Notes: generated from the sequence alone by a model not told the origin. A DNA stretch of 64,000 nucleotides from Nitrospirota bacterium (GCA_021784575.1 JAJYHX010000002.1:267819-331818); one strand, 5' to 3'. Shown: positions 7,447 to 15,666, counted from the first letter of the stretch. Made by a program: numbers and translations.

Positions 7447-8628
7447 TTATTCTCTTACCGTTATATACTCGTAAAGGGATTTCGCCTGGCCTTTGTCCAA
7501 AAGCGTAACCAGTTCCTCGAAGACCTTCCGGAGGTCGTCAAGGCCCAGGTCGCGCCCGCCAAGCCCGAATATCTTGTTTATCGCAACCGGCCTCTTCGGC
7601 AGGTCGTATAACGCGCTCCTGACCTCTATGAAGAGCGGGCCGCCCGCGGCGCCGAAGCTGTCCGCGCGGTCAAGCACGCAGAGGGCCTTAAGGCCCTTCA
7701 AGGCGTCCGCAATCTCGAGATACGGGAACGGCCTGAAGAGCCTCGGCTTTAAAAGCCCCGCCTTCACGCCTTTCGCGCGGAATTCGTCCACGACGACCTT
7801 CGCCGTGCCCGCGGCGGAGTTCAGCGCGACAATGCCTATCTCCGCATCATCCATTTTATAAGTCTCAAACAGCCCGTAGCTTCGCCCGGAGAGCTTCCCG
7901 TATTCCCTGCCGACTTCAATGACGATGTTCTTCGCGCGCTTGTGCGCCTCGTGGAGTTGTTTCCGGGACTCGATGTAGTAGTCCTGTAGGTGCAGGGCGC
8001 CGTATGTGACCGGGTTTGCGAGATCGAGTAGCGGATAGGCCGTCCCCTTATACGGCCCTACGAAATCCCCGACCTGCCGGTCGTCGAGAAGCTCGAGGTT
8101 CTCGATGGAGTGCGAGATTATGAACCCGTCCATGCAGGACATTACCGGCAGGTGCAGGTCCGGGTGCTCGCCTATGCGAACCGCCTGGATTGTGTTGTCG
8201 TATGCCTCCTGGGCGTTCTCGGCGTATAGCTGTATCCAGCCGGAATCCCTCGCGCCCATAGAGTCGGAGTGGTCGCAGTGTATGTTTATCGGGGCGGAAA
8301 GCGCCCTGTTGACGCAGGAGAGGACTATCGGCAGCCTGTTCCCGGCGGCGATGTAGAGCATCTCCCACATGAGCGCGAGGCCGTTTGCGGATGTGGCGTT
8401 CATCACGCGCCCGCCCGCCGCAGCCGCTCCGATGCACGCGCTCATGGCGGAATGCTCGGACTCGACCGTCACAAGCTCCGTGTCCACCTGTCCGTTTGCG
8501 ACGAACGTGGAGAACTGCTGCATTATCTCCGTGGACGGAGTAATGGGATACGCGGCGCAAACGTCCGGGTTTATCTGGCGCATGGCGTTGGCCACGGCCA
8601 CGTTTCCGGTCATAGCTACTTTCTTCAT
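7447..8628 (-). CDS. porA: pyruvate:ferredoxin oxidoreductase, alpha subunit
   Basis: 393 residues, the standard length. Contains the pyrimidine-binding and interface motifs of the family: AYPITPSTEI, VESEHSAMSACIGAAAAGGRV, TSANGLALMWEMLY, and a C-terminal domain with GLLKPRLFRPFP and VLDRADSFGA. Together with PorB it forms the active site in the cytoplasm. Stops 10 bases before porB and overlaps porD by 4 bases, consistent with tight stoichiometry. The 2-oxoacid may be other than pyruvate, but the motifs are closest to Por. Confidence 0.95.
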   Translation of the reverse strand: MKKVAMTGNVAVANAMRQINPDVCAAYPITPSTEIMQQFSTFVANGQVDTELVTVESEHSAMSACIGAAAAGGRVMNATSANGLALMWEMLYIAAGNRLPIVLSCVNRALSAPINIHCDHSDSMGARDSGWIQLYAENAQEAYDNTIQAVRIGEHPDLHLPVMSCMDGFIISHSIENLELLDDRQVGDFVGPYKGTAYPLLDLANPVTYGALHLQDYYIESRKQLHEAHKRAKNIVIEVGREYGKLSGRSYGLFETYKMDDAEIGIVALNSAAGTAKVVVDEFRAKGVKAGLLKPRLFRPFPYLEIADALKGLKALCVLDRADSFGAAGGPLFIEVRSALYDLPKRPVAINKIFGLGGRDLGLDDLRKVFEELVTLLDKGQAKSLYEYITVRE

Positions 8629-8996
8629 GCCTTCACCGCCTTCTTCTCTTCGGCCATTTTGAGGGCTGCCGCCTTTGCCTTCTCAAGCGCGTCGGGCTTT
8701 GCTCCCTCGGCCTCGGACATCATCACTATGGATTTCACCTTCGAGGGGCATTCCAGCGCGCAGATGCCGCACCCCTTGCAGTGCAGGTAGTCGAACTCCC
8801 CGCGCTCGCCGTTTTTGTCTACGGTAATGGCCGCGTCCGGGCAGAACACCCAGCAGAACATGCACTGTATGCAGTTCTCCTTTATCCATATCGGGCGATC
8901 GCTCCTCCACGCGCCGGTATTGTATTTCTCGGCGTTACCCGCTTCCTTTATAAGCCCGCCTTCCGGCAGGTCCTTCCATCCCTTTGGCTTGCTCAT
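8625..8996 (-). CDS. porD: pyruvate:ferredoxin oxidoreductase, delta subunit (2x[4Fe-4S])
   Basis: 123-residue ferredoxin-like subunit that relays electrons from the TPP site. Two full cluster motifs are seen: CIQCMFCWVFCP (about 42-53) and CKGCGICALECP (about 73-84). The N-terminal KGWKDLPEGGLI is typical of PorD. The last about 30 residues form an Ala/Lys/Glu-rich helix (KAKAAALKMAEEKKAVKA) beyond the usual end of the family, perhaps a binding tail. Start is 1 base from the porC stop. Confidence 0.94.
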   Translation of the reverse strand: MSKPKGWKDLPEGGLIKEAGNAEKYNTGAWRSDRPIWIKENCIQCMFCWVFCPDAAITVDKNGERGEFDYLHCKGCGICALECPSKVKSIVMMSEAEGAKPDALEKAKAAALKMAEEKKAVKA

Positions 8997-9569
8997 TTAA
9001 GACCTCACCTCCCCGTATGCCCTGCTCGCAGCGTCCAGGTTGCTCTGGATTATCTTCTCGGCGAATTTCTTTCCGAAGCTCGCCCGGATGTCGGCAAGCA
9101 GGGTGTCAAGCTTTATTACCTTCGTCGCCTTCACGACCGCGCCCAACATCGGCGTATTCGGCATGATGCGCCCGATGGTCTCAAGGCTTATCGCGTTCGC
9201 GTCCACGCAGAACACTTTCTGCTTGGACTTCAGCTTCATCTTCTTCTTCAGTTCGCCGGGGTCGCCCGGCGTGTTTATGACGAATATGGCGTCGTCCGTC
9301 GCGCCCTCCGTTACGTCCACCGTATCGAGGAGCGTCGCGTCCACCACGGCCACCACCGCCGGGTTCGTCACCTGGCAGTGAATTGTCATGGGCGTTTCGC
9401 TTATGCGGTTGTACGCCCGAAGCGGCGCGCCCATCCTCTCCGGCCCGTATTCCGGAAAGGCCTGGACGTTCTTCCCTTCGGCCATGACCGCCTCGGCCAA
9501 TACCTTGGCCGCCGTGACGGTTCCCTGCCCGCCCCGGCCATGCCATCTTACTTCGAGTATGCCTGCCAT
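8997..9569 (-). CDS. porC: pyruvate:ferredoxin oxidoreductase, gamma subunit
   Basis: 190 residues. The N-terminus EVRWHGRGGQGTVTAAKVLAE and FPEYGPERMGAP are diagnostic of the gamma subunit, which probably helps bind CoA. First gene of the C-D-A-B operon, preceded by GGAGGAAG. The upstream 9570-9625 stretch probably holds the promoter, but none stands out. Confidence 0.94.
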   Translation of the reverse strand: MAGILEVRWHGRGGQGTVTAAKVLAEAVMAEGKNVQAFPEYGPERMGAPLRAYNRISETPMTIHCQVTNPAVVAVVDATLLDTVDVTEGATDDAIFVINTPGDPGELKKKMKLKSKQKVFCVDANAISLETIGRIMPNTPMLGAVVKATKVIKLDTLLADIRASFGKKFAEKIIQSNLDAASRAYGEVRS

Positions 9570-9625
9570 TTTACTTCCTCCGCTGCGTTGCCATGTATTA
9601 TCCAGGTAATACTGCCTCCAGAATT

Positions 9626-9716
9626 ACCCCTCTCCCTACCCTCTCCCACAAAGGGGCGAGGGTTAAGTTTTTCACCCCTCTCCCGTTACTGGGAGAGGGG
9701 CCAGGGGAGAGGGTTA
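9626..9716. repeat. CCCTCTCCC-type palindromic repeat
   Basis: Two linked inverted repeats (CCCCTCTCCC...GGGGCGAGGG and CCCCTCTCCCG...GGGAGAGGGG) end exactly at the recR stop codon, so the stop TAA lies on the repeat edge. Related copies are at 35723, 37070, 46056 and 48816. Confidence 0.75.
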
Positions 9717-10307
9717 TTCCACTACCGTCCTTCCCTCCAGCGCCTTCGTAAGCGTCCCAGCGTCGGAGTATTCGAGTATGCCGCCGACCGGCACGCCGTA
9801 TGCTATCCTTGTCAGCTTCACGCCGAACGGCTTCAGTTTCTTCGCCACGTAGAGAGCCGTGGCCTCGCCCTTCAGGTTCGGGTTCGTGGCGATAATGACC
9901 TCATCCACGCCGCCCTTCCCGACCAGTTCCACAAGACTACCGACCTTCGTATCCTCCGGCCCGATTCCGTCGAGCGGAGAGAGCGCGCCCATCAGGACGA
10001 AATATCTGCCCTTGTATGCGCCCGCGGCCTCGACCGCCATGAGGTCGGAGATTTCCTCGACGACCATGAGCTTATGGGAATCGCGCTTCGGGCTTGCGCA
10101 TATGGGACACAGCTCGCCGTCGGCGATGTTGTTGCAGATGCCGCACGGGCGGGACTTCTCGCCCAGATCCGTAAGCGCCTTGGCGAGGGAGACCGCCGCG
10201 CCTTTGTCGGACTTCACGAAGTGAAGGGCGAGGCGCATCGCCGTCTTCTTCCCGATACCGGGAAGCTTCGAGAACTCGTCTACAAGTTTATTTAATGATT
10301 CGGACAT
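9714..10307 (-). CDS. recR: recombination protein RecR
   Basis: 197 residues, the normal size. Acts with RecO/RecF to load RecA at gaps. Shows the N-terminal HhH (SKLPGIGKKTAMRLALH), a C4 zinc finger (C55, C58, C67, C70) and a Toprim domain with VEEISDLMAVE and the IIATNPNLKGEATA motif. Order dnaX-ybaB-recR on the minus strand is the widely conserved arrangement. Confidence 0.96.
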   Translation of the reverse strand: MSESLNKLVDEFSKLPGIGKKTAMRLALHFVKSDKGAAVSLAKALTDLGEKSRPCGICNNIADGELCPICASPKRDSHKLMVVEEISDLMAVEAAGAYKGRYFVLMGALSPLDGIGPEDTKVGSLVELVGKGGVDEVIIATNPNLKGEATALYVAKKLKPFGVKLTRIAYGVPVGGILEYSDAGTLTKALEGRTVVE

Positions 10308-10317
10308 TTTTTTTAAG

Positions 10318-10376
10318 TAACGCCCCCGCCTTCGGCACCCCCTTTTAAGAATTAAGATGGGGTTGTGGGGGAGTCA
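10318..10376. repeat. TAACGCCCCC...GGGGGAGTCAT palindromic repeat
   Basis: Arms of C5 and G5 tracts surround TTTTAAGAATTAAGATGGGG. It occupies the recR-ybaB gap without breaking either gene. Same family as 30696, 35104, 37231 and 46721. Confidence 0.7.
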
Positions 10377-10381
10377 TGGAA

Positions 10382-10720
10382 TTAAAACAGCCCCGGAAGG
10401 CCGCCGCCCATGCCGGGCAGGCCAAGACCGCCGGTTATTTTCCCCATCTCTTCGTTCATCATCTCCTGGGCCTTCCTGAGCGCCTCGTTCACAGCAGCGG
10501 CGACAAGGTCCTGGAGCATCTCGACGTCGTTCGGGTCCACCGCTTCCTTCTCAATCTTTATGGAAAGGATTTCCATCCTGCCGTTCGCGGCGACGGTCAC
10601 CATGCCGCCGCCGGAAGCGGCCTCGACGGTCTTGGCCCCAGCCTCTTCCTGGGCCTTCTGTATCCTTTCCTGCATCATCTGGGCCTGCTTCATCAGGTTG
10701 CCGAGAAGTTTTTTTGACAT
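10382..10720 (-). CDS. YbaB/EbfC nucleoid-associated protein
   Basis: 112-residue DNA-binding dimer that coats the nucleoid. Features: a Met/Gln-rich first helix ([18 protein letters not shown]), the central [16 protein letters not shown] strand pair, and [21 protein letters not shown]. The Gly/Leu-rich C-terminal tail is typical. Located between dnaX and recR as usual. Confidence 0.93.
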   Translation of the reverse strand: MSKKLLGNLMKQAQMMQERIQKAQEEAGAKTVEAASGGGMVTVAANGRMEILSIKIEKEAVDPNDVEMLQDLVAAAVNEALRKAQEMMNEEMGKITGGLGLPGMGGGLPGLF

Positions 10721-10739
10721 CTATACCTCTCCCTATGGT

Positions 10740-10783
10740 GTCATTCCCGCAAAAGCGGGAACCCAGGAATTTAAGCCCTGGCT
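10740..10783. repeat. GTCATTCCCGC...GCGGGAACCCAGG repeat
   Basis: Stem GTCATTCCCGC/GCGGGA is followed by a CCAGG...CCTGG stem. It lies between dnaX and ybaB and is the clearest copy of the family also seen at 1240, 36946 and 58129. Confidence 0.7.
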
Positions 10784-10805
10784 CCAAGAAAATAATTACA
10801 CCCCA

Positions 10806-12473
10806 TTAATCCCGGTCTGGCTCTTCCACCTCGACCGACTCCGCAACGAAGAGGTCAACCGCCGCCTTGACGAGCGGGTCTGAGAGCGCCTCCTGCCGCA
10901 TCTTTTCCTTCCGCGAGCGCTCCTTGTCTTTTTTGTGGTCGGCAAGCGTCTTCTCCTTGCCGCCCCCGTTTGTAATCTTTACCTTGAAACCACCCAACGC
11001 CTCTGCCACGTTTCTTATAGCTTCAATCTCCTCCGGCTTGAAGGAAGGTATTTTCGTGGACTCGGAAACTGTAAGGATATTGCCATTAAGTTCCTTTGGC
11101 GAGGCCACTTCCATCCTGGAGATAAGCGGCGCTTTGCCGGACTTTTTTATCTCCTCCCGGATTCTGTCCCAGAGGTCTACCGCCGAAAGCTCGCCGGAAG
11201 GTTTTTGCGGCGAGCCGGGGTTCCTGTAGTATGCCTCCGCGTCAACCGGTTGAGCGGCTTCAAGCTTTTCCGGCTTCCGGTTATCGTATGAGGCAACGGC
11301 GCCCGACACTCCCGAGGCCGGTTGACCGGCCCCGCCCTCTTTCAGTCCACGGACGCCCTTTATGACGTCCTCGACCGTCCCTATCGGGCGGGAGGCCGCC
11401 TTCACAAGGGACAGCTCCAGTATTATCCTCTTGTTCGCCGCGTCCTTTATGTCCTCCACGGCGCGGGTCAGGAGGTTCAACAGTCTCACAAGCTCTTCCG
11501 GATGGAGCTTCCCGGCCATCTCGCGGTATTCGGCGGCATCCTGCGCGGTAAGGTCGAGCGCGCGGGAAGGATTTTTGGATATGCGGCAGACCATGATGTC
11601 GCGGAAAAACCCGGCGAGCTCGACGGTGAACCGCCTTAAGTCGTGTCCTTTGTCAACGAGCGAATCGACGAGTTCTACGGCCCTGGCCGGGTCCTGGGAG
11701 ATTATAGCCTCGCCCGCCTCACGCACCGCCGCGCGTCCGACAAGGCCCAGGGTCTCGTCTATGTCCGCCTCGCGTATGGCGTCCTGTCCGCAGAACGAGA
11801 TGACCTGGTCGAGCAGGCTGAGGCTGTCCCGGACGCTTCCTTCCGCCAGGGCCGCGAGACGGGCCAGCGCGCCGTCCTCGGCCGTTATTCCTTCCTTGTC
11901 GCAGAGACTGCGAAGGTGCGCCTGTATGACGGCTTTCGGCACCCGGCGAAAGTCGTAGTGCTGGCAGCGCGAGAGTATGGTAGCCGGGAGCTTGTGCGGG
12001 TCGGTGGTCGCCAGGACGAACACGACGTGCGCGGGCGGCTCTTCCAGCGTCTTCAAAAGGGCGTTGAACGCCGCTCCGGAGAGCATGTGCACTTCGTCTA
12101 TTATGTATACCTTGTAACGCCCCCGCGCGGGCGCGTATTTCACGTTCTCGCGGAGCTCCCGGACGTTGTCCACGCCGGTATTGGAGGCCGCGTCTATTTC
12201 CATCACGTCAACGGAAGAGCCCGCCGTAATCTCGCTGCATGAGGCGCATTCCCCGCACGGCGCCGGTGAAGGCCCTTTCTCGCAGTTCAGCGCCTTGGCG
12301 AGTATGCGGGCGGTGGTCGTCTTGCCCACCCCGCGCGTGCCGGAGAAAAGGAACGCATGAGCAATCCGCTCCATGGACAGCGCGTTTGTCAGGCTCCTGG
12401 TCACATGCCCCTGCCCGATAACATCCTCGAAACGCTGCGGGCGGTATTTGCGGGCAAGAACCGTGTAGCTCAT
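10806..12473 (-). CDS. dnaX: DNA polymerase III subunits gamma and tau
   Basis: 555-residue clamp-loader ATPase. The start at 12473 (MSYTVLARKYRP) is chosen for its GGAG site; nine extra codons upstream are not needed. Walker A GTRGVGKTT, zinc module with CEKGPSPAPCGECASC, Walker B IIDEVHML, sensor motifs EEPPAHVVFVLATTDPHKL and ILSRCQHYDFRR. After domain III, a Ser/Pro-rich linker (about 375-425) leads to a tau-like C-terminal region. No slippery A-run was searched exhaustively, so production of a short gamma form is not claimed. Confidence 0.95.
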   Translation of the reverse strand: MSYTVLARKYRPQRFEDVIGQGHVTRSLTNALSMERIAHAFLFSGTRGVGKTTTARILAKALNCEKGPSPAPCGECASCSEITAGSSVDVMEIDAASNTGVDNVRELRENVKYAPARGRYKVYIIDEVHMLSGAAFNALLKTLEEPPAHVVFVLATTDPHKLPATILSRCQHYDFRRVPKAVIQAHLRSLCDKEGITAEDGALARLAALAEGSVRDSLSLLDQVISFCGQDAIREADIDETLGLVGRAAVREAGEAIISQDPARAVELVDSLVDKGHDLRRFTVELAGFFRDIMVCRISKNPSRALDLTAQDAAEYREMAGKLHPEELVRLLNLLTRAVEDIKDAANKRIILELSLVKAASRPIGTVEDVIKGVRGLKEGGAGQPASGVSGAVASYDNRKPEKLEAAQPVDAEAYYRNPGSPQKPSGELSAVDLWDRIREEIKKSGKAPLISRMEVASPKELNGNILTVSESTKIPSFKPEEIEAIRNVAEALGGFKVKITNGGGKEKTLADHKKDKERSRKEKMRQEALSDPLVKAAVDLFVAESVEVEEPDRD

Positions 12474-12503
12474 AGAAACTCCAAATTTTCCAGGCATCAC
12501 AAG

Positions 12504-12614
<111 letters not shown>

Positions 12615-12635
12615 CCCGTATGATGTCTGAAGGGA

Positions 12636-12728
12636 TGGCGGAGAGGGTGGGAGTCGAACCCACGGTACACCTTTTGGGCATACACGCGATTTCCAGTCGC
12701 GCACCTTCGGCCACTCGGTCACCTCTCC
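12636..12728 (-). tRNA. tRNA-Ser(GGA)
   Basis: 93 nt including an encoded CCA. Acceptor arms GGAGAGG (12728-12722) and CCTCTCC (12646-12640) pair fully. The anticodon stem-loop reads CGAC-TGGAAAT with anticodon GGA. A long variable arm (CGTGTATGCCC... region) identifies a serine-type tRNA, and GGTTCGACTCC is the T loop. Confidence 0.95.
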
Positions 12729-12744
12729 GTTTTAAAATAGCGTG

Positions 12745-12821
12745 GTTCGTGTTCGTTGCTCGTGTTCGTAAAATCAAATTCTTTAATTCCACCGCGAACA
12801 CGAACTATAATTCACGAACAC
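12745..12821. repeat. inverted repeat between the two tRNA-Ser genes
   Basis: GTTCGTGTTCG (12745-12755) is inverted as CGAACACGAAC (12795-12805), and a second shorter pair GTGTTCGT/ACGAACAC is nested at 12762-12769 and 12814-12821. It is AT-rich between the arms. Could be a processing hairpin between co-transcribed tRNAs or a dispersed repeat. Confidence 0.6.
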
Positions 12822-12836
12822 GGTTTTTCCAATAGA

Positions 12837-12926
12837 TGGCGGAGAGAGAGGGATTTGAACCCCCGGTGGAGTCACCCCCACAGTTGATTTCGAGTCAACC
12901 GCCTTCGACCACTCGGCCATCTCTCC
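12837..12926 (-). tRNA. tRNA-Ser(CGA)
   Basis: 90 nt with encoded CCA. GGAGAGA at the 5' end pairs with the TCTCTCC 3' strand. The anticodon loop CTCGAAA lies between TTGA and TCAA and gives CGA. It has a long variable arm. Read on the minus strand upstream of tRNA-Ser(GGA), probably the same transcription direction. Confidence 0.95.
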
Positions 12927-12993
12927 ATACAAGGAATCTGTTTTTATAATATATAACCGGTATGAAAGTCAACAGCCAAAAGCGGATAACCTC

Positions 12994-13117
12994 AAAAAAA
13001 ATAGGACCGGCCTGCCCGGTCGGGAAACCATCGGCAGGAGGGTCCGGATGATTAATAATTCAAAGGGTTGCACAAGACCGGAAAACTGCGGCTTCAAGCC
13101 CGATTTTTTATTTAAAC
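12994..13117 (-). ncRNA. candidate small RNA with own promoter and terminator
   Basis: No open frame of note. A promoter at 13124-13152 would start a minus-strand RNA near 13117. A strong hairpin (GGACC plus CCTGCC arms pairing with GGCAGG plus GGTCC, 13004-13034) followed by TATTTTTTTT (13003-12994) ends it, giving about 120 nt. It matches no RNA family I can name. The rest of 12927-13283 holds only these signals and the Mor-like promoter. Confidence 0.5.
13004..13034 (-). terminator. intrinsic terminator of the candidate small RNA
   Basis: GC-rich two-part stem (GGACC/GGTCC and CCTGCC/GGCAGG) directly followed on the minus strand by a run of eight T. It separates this transcript from the tRNA-Ser(CGA) gene. 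Confidence 0.65.
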
Positions 13118-13123
13118 TACGTT

Positions 13124-13152
13124 ATTTTACCAGCACTACCGGCGTATTGCAA
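13124..13152 (-). promoter_or_regulatory. sigma70-like promoter driving the candidate small RNA
   Basis: TTGCAA (13147-13152), a 17-base spacer, then TAAAAT (13129-13124) read on the minus strand. Confidence 0.5.
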
Positions 13153-13210
13153 GAATAATTATCATTACACGCCAGCGCAGAAGACCGTATCATTTTTAAT
13201 ATTTTTTTCA

Positions 13211-13239
13211 TTGACTGCGTAAAAAAAATACATTAAGCT
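13211..13239 (+). promoter_or_regulatory. candidate promoter of the Mor-like gene
   Basis: TTGACT (13211-13216), 17 bases, TAAGCT (13234-13239). The -35 is good and the -10 weak. It lies 45 bases before the ATG. Confidence 0.4.
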
Positions 13240-13283
13240 TCGTCTTTATAAAAATTTTTTTACGCTAAAAGGAGGCTCTGGCA

Positions 13284-13565
13284 ATGGCAATACAGCAGCA
13301 GTACGAAGACATGCCGGTATCTTATCTTCCGGAAATCTACCGCGACGTTGTGGATAAAGTGGGGCTGAAGGCGGCCCTTGCCCTTGGCGAGGAGTTCGGC
13401 GGGATGTCGCTCTACCTGCCCAAGATTGAAACGGCCCTCCGGCGATGGCGCGACAAGAATATCCGGGCCGAGTTCGACGGGACGAACGTGATAAAACTGG
13501 CCCGGAAATACAGGATAACGCCTTCCAGGATAAGGCAGATACTGGAGGTGCAAAAGGAAAAATAG
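13284..13565 (+). CDS. Mor-family DNA-binding regulator
   Basis: 93-residue protein with the signature of the Mor transcription activator family (named after phage Mu middle operon regulator): SLYLPKIETALRRWRDKNIRAEFDGTNVIKLARKY followed by a helix-turn-helix ending in PSRIRQIL. The N-terminal helix (about 10-40) is the expected dimer segment. AAAAGGAGG precedes the ATG. No prophage genes adjoin it, so it is either a domesticated regulator or a phage relic. Target genes unknown. Confidence 0.72.
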   Translation: MAIQQQYEDMPVSYLPEIYRDVVDKVGLKAALALGEEFGGMSLYLPKIETALRRWRDKNIRAEFDGTNVIKLARKYRITPSRIRQILEVQKEK

Positions 13566-13566
13566 C

Positions 13567-13595
13567 TTGACAAAACTGGGGCCCTAACCTATTAT
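13567..13595 (+). promoter_or_regulatory. strong sigma70 promoter of the polyprenyl synthase operon
   Basis: TTGACA (13567-13572), 17 bases, TATTAT (13590-13595): perfect -35 and 5/6 -10. It immediately follows the stop of the Mor-like gene and would start near 13602. Confidence 0.7.
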
Positions 13596-13608
13596 TCTGA
13601 TTAGTTTC

Positions 13609-13630
13609 GGGGCGGTTTTTACACCGCCCC
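13609..13630 (+). promoter_or_regulatory. leader hairpin upstream of polyprenyl synthase
   Basis: GGGGCGGT and ACCGCCCC enclose six bases (TTTTAC). It lies inside the inferred 5' UTR, about 7 nt from the predicted transcript start and 27 bases before the ATG. No T-run follows, so it is more likely an mRNA-stabilising or regulatory hairpin than a terminator. Confidence 0.5.
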
Positions 13631-13656
13631 TCGCCCCGTTTCAAAGGTCCCCTGAA

Positions 13657-14631
13657 ATGACCATTACCGATGTCTTCGAGAGCTATAAAAACGACCTCCT
13701 GCGTGTCGAAACGCAGATACAGGAAGGTCTTCTGTCCAGGGCCGTCCTCATCAGGCAGGTCGGGAACTACCTCCTCCAGGGCGGCGGAAAAAGAATCCGT
13801 CCGCTCCTTCTGATGATCTCCGCCAATCTCTGCGGGAACCCCGGCCCGCAGGCCGTCAACATGGCCGCGATGGTGGAGTTTATTCACACCGCAAGCCTCC
13901 TGCACGACGACGTCGTGGACGGCGCAGAGACGCGCCGGGGCCAAGCCGCAGCCAACAACCTATGGGGCAATCAGGCCACCGTCCTGATTGGCGATTTCCT
14001 TTATTCCAAGGCCCTGCACGATTCCGTAAAGCTCGAGAACCAGGCCGTGCTGGAATCCATCTCCTTTGCAACGCAGACGATGTCAGAGGGCGAGGTGCTC
14101 CAGCTCCTGAAGACGGGAGACCCGGACATTACCGAAGACGAATACATGGAGATTATCGAGGCCAAGACCGCCGCCCTGATTTCCTCCGCCTGCCGCATAG
14201 GCGCCATCCTGGGCGGCATGACGCGAGAGAAGGAGGACGCCCTGGCGGGCTACGGCATGGACATCGGGCGGGCTTTCCAGCTTCTGGACGACACGCTCGA
14301 CTATACCGCACGGGAGGACAAGCTGGGTAAAGCGCTCGGCAAGGACCTGGGCGAAGGGAAGCCTACCCTACCGCTCATACACCTGATTGGAAATTCCGCC
14401 CCCGAAGAGGCCGCGAAGATACGTAACATCATCCAGGAACAGTCCCAGAACAGGGAAGACCTCGAATATATCCTCTCGCTGATGCGGGAGCGCCGCTCAG
14501 CCGAATACGCCGTCAACAGGGCCGAAAGCTACATAGAACGGGCCAAGGGCCGCCTGTCCGTCTTCCCCGCCTCGCCTCACAAAGACGCCCTCTATGCCGT
14601 CGCGGATTATGTCGTCGAAAGAGAGATGTAA
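13657..14631 (+). CDS. long-chain trans-polyprenyl diphosphate synthase
   Basis: 324-residue class I prenyltransferase that lengthens an allylic diphosphate with isopentenyl diphosphate, probably to make the quinone side chain. First Asp-rich motif LLHDDVVDGAETRRG (about 86-100) and second LLDDTLDY (about 209-216) are intact. GGGKRIRP binds the diphosphate. Similar to IspB/HepT; chain length cannot be read by eye. The gene precedes AMMECR1 and the quinol-oxidising cytochrome module, which suits quinone biosynthesis. Ribosome site is weak. Confidence 0.92.
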   Translation: MTITDVFESYKNDLLRVETQIQEGLLSRAVLIRQVGNYLLQGGGKRIRPLLLMISANLCGNPGPQAVNMAAMVEFIHTASLLHDDVVDGAETRRGQAAANNLWGNQATVLIGDFLYSKALHDSVKLENQAVLESISFATQTMSEGEVLQLLKTGDPDITEDEYMEIIEAKTAALISSACRIGAILGGMTREKEDALAGYGMDIGRAFQLLDDTLDYTAREDKLGKALGKDLGEGKPTLPLIHLIGNSAPEEAAKIRNIIQEQSQNREDLEYILSLMRERRSAEYAVNRAESYIERAKGRLSVFPASPHKDALYAVADYVVEREM

Positions 14632-15165
14632 ATGGAGTCCTGCCATGACCGCCACGGGCATCACCCGCTGGTAAAGCTCGCAATAGAGGCAATCGAGACC
14701 TACATAAAGGAACGCCGCATAATAGAACCGCCGAAGGACATTGCTCCCGAACTTGCGGAGCGCGCCGGGGTGTTCGTCTGCCTGAAGAAGGACGGCGAGC
14801 TTCGCGGGTGCATCGGGACATTCATGCCGACGACCGAAGACGTCGCTCACGAGATAATCCGGAACTCCATATCCGCCGCCACGGAAGACCCGCGTTTTCC
14901 CTGCGTAGACTGCGGTGAACTCGAATGCCTCGATTACTCCGTAGATGTCTTAAGCCCGCCTGAACCCGTAAAGAGCCTCTCCGAGCTCGACCCGAAGAGA
15001 TACGGCGTCATAGTCTCTTCCGGCGGCAGGCGCGGGCTTCTGCTCCCAGACCTCGACGGCGTGGACACCGTGGAGGAGCAGGTTGCCATAGCCAAACAAA
15101 AGGCCGGAATCGCCATGACCGAGCCGGTAATGCTGCACCGGTTCGAGGTCAAGAGATACGAGTAG
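14632..15165 (+). CDS. AMMECR1-domain protein
   Basis: 177 residues covering the AMMECR1 fold: [19 protein letters not shown], a [12 protein letters not shown] segment, [17 protein letters not shown] and [18 protein letters not shown]. The LRGCIG motif is the family hallmark. Biochemical role unknown; in many bacteria it occurs with MEMO and a radical SAM protein, neither of which is in this window. The ATG follows the prenyl synthase stop with no spacer, so both come from one transcript. Confidence 0.9.
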   Translation: MESCHDRHGHHPLVKLAIEAIETYIKERRIIEPPKDIAPELAERAGVFVCLKKDGELRGCIGTFMPTTEDVAHEIIRNSISAATEDPRFPCVDCGELECLDYSVDVLSPPEPVKSLSELDPKRYGVIVSSGGRRGLLLPDLDGVDTVEEQVAIAKQKAGIAMTEPVMLHRFEVKRYE

Positions 15166-15168
15166 GGC

Positions 15169-15666
15169 ATGAGAATGGAACCGGCGGAACTCGTGCAGGC
15201 ATCAGGGTCAGACAAGACCCGGCGCGATTTCCTGAAAACCGGCATACTGGCCGTCTCCGGCATAATATCCGCCGCCGCAGTCTATCCCATTATCAGACTT
15301 GCATTGCACACGACGCCGCCCGCGCCGCCGGTATTCGTGGACGCGGTATTGCTGTCGGACATGCCTGAGGCGGGCGTCAGGAGGATAGACCTGTCCCTTG
15401 AAAAGGACGGAAGGCCGGACGCGCGCGTGTTTGTCAAGAGAACCCCGGACGGCAATATCATCGCTCTTTCCGCGGTATGCTCGCACTTGGGCTGTATCGT
15501 GAATTACGACAGGATTAAAGACCAGTTCGTCTGCCCGTGCCACGGCGGGAGATACGACGGGAACGGAAAGAACATCTCCGGCCCTCCGCCTGCGCCGCTT
15601 ACAAGGCTCCCCGTGCGCATCGCCGGGGCCTACATACAGGTGGGGATAAGGAAGCCGCCCGTATGA
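15169..15666 (+). CDS. Rieske [2Fe-2S] subunit of a bc-type complex
   Basis: 165 residues. The N-terminus has a twin-Arg-like motif TRRDFLKTG followed by a membrane segment (about 25-45), so it should be Tat-exported and membrane-tethered. Cluster motifs CSHLGC and CPCHGG are intact. The disulfide cysteines and C-terminal GPPPAPL loop are as in canonical Rieske proteins. It transfers electrons from quinol to a cytochrome c. Overlaps cytochrome b by 4 bases. Confidence 0.94.
   Translation: MRMEPAELVQASGSDKTRRDFLKTGILAVSGIISAAAVYPIIRLALHTTPPAPPVFVDAVLLSDMPEAGVRRIDLSLEKDGRPDARVFVKRTPDGNIIALSAVCSHLGCIVNYDRIKDQFVCPCHGGRYDGNGKNISGPPPAPLTRLPVRIAGAYIQVGIRKPPV

Noticed and set aside
8781..10295. Very long plus-strand open frame antisense to the por and recR genes
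   Set aside because: It is a by-product of high GC at third positions; the opposite strand carries intact Por and RecR motifs.
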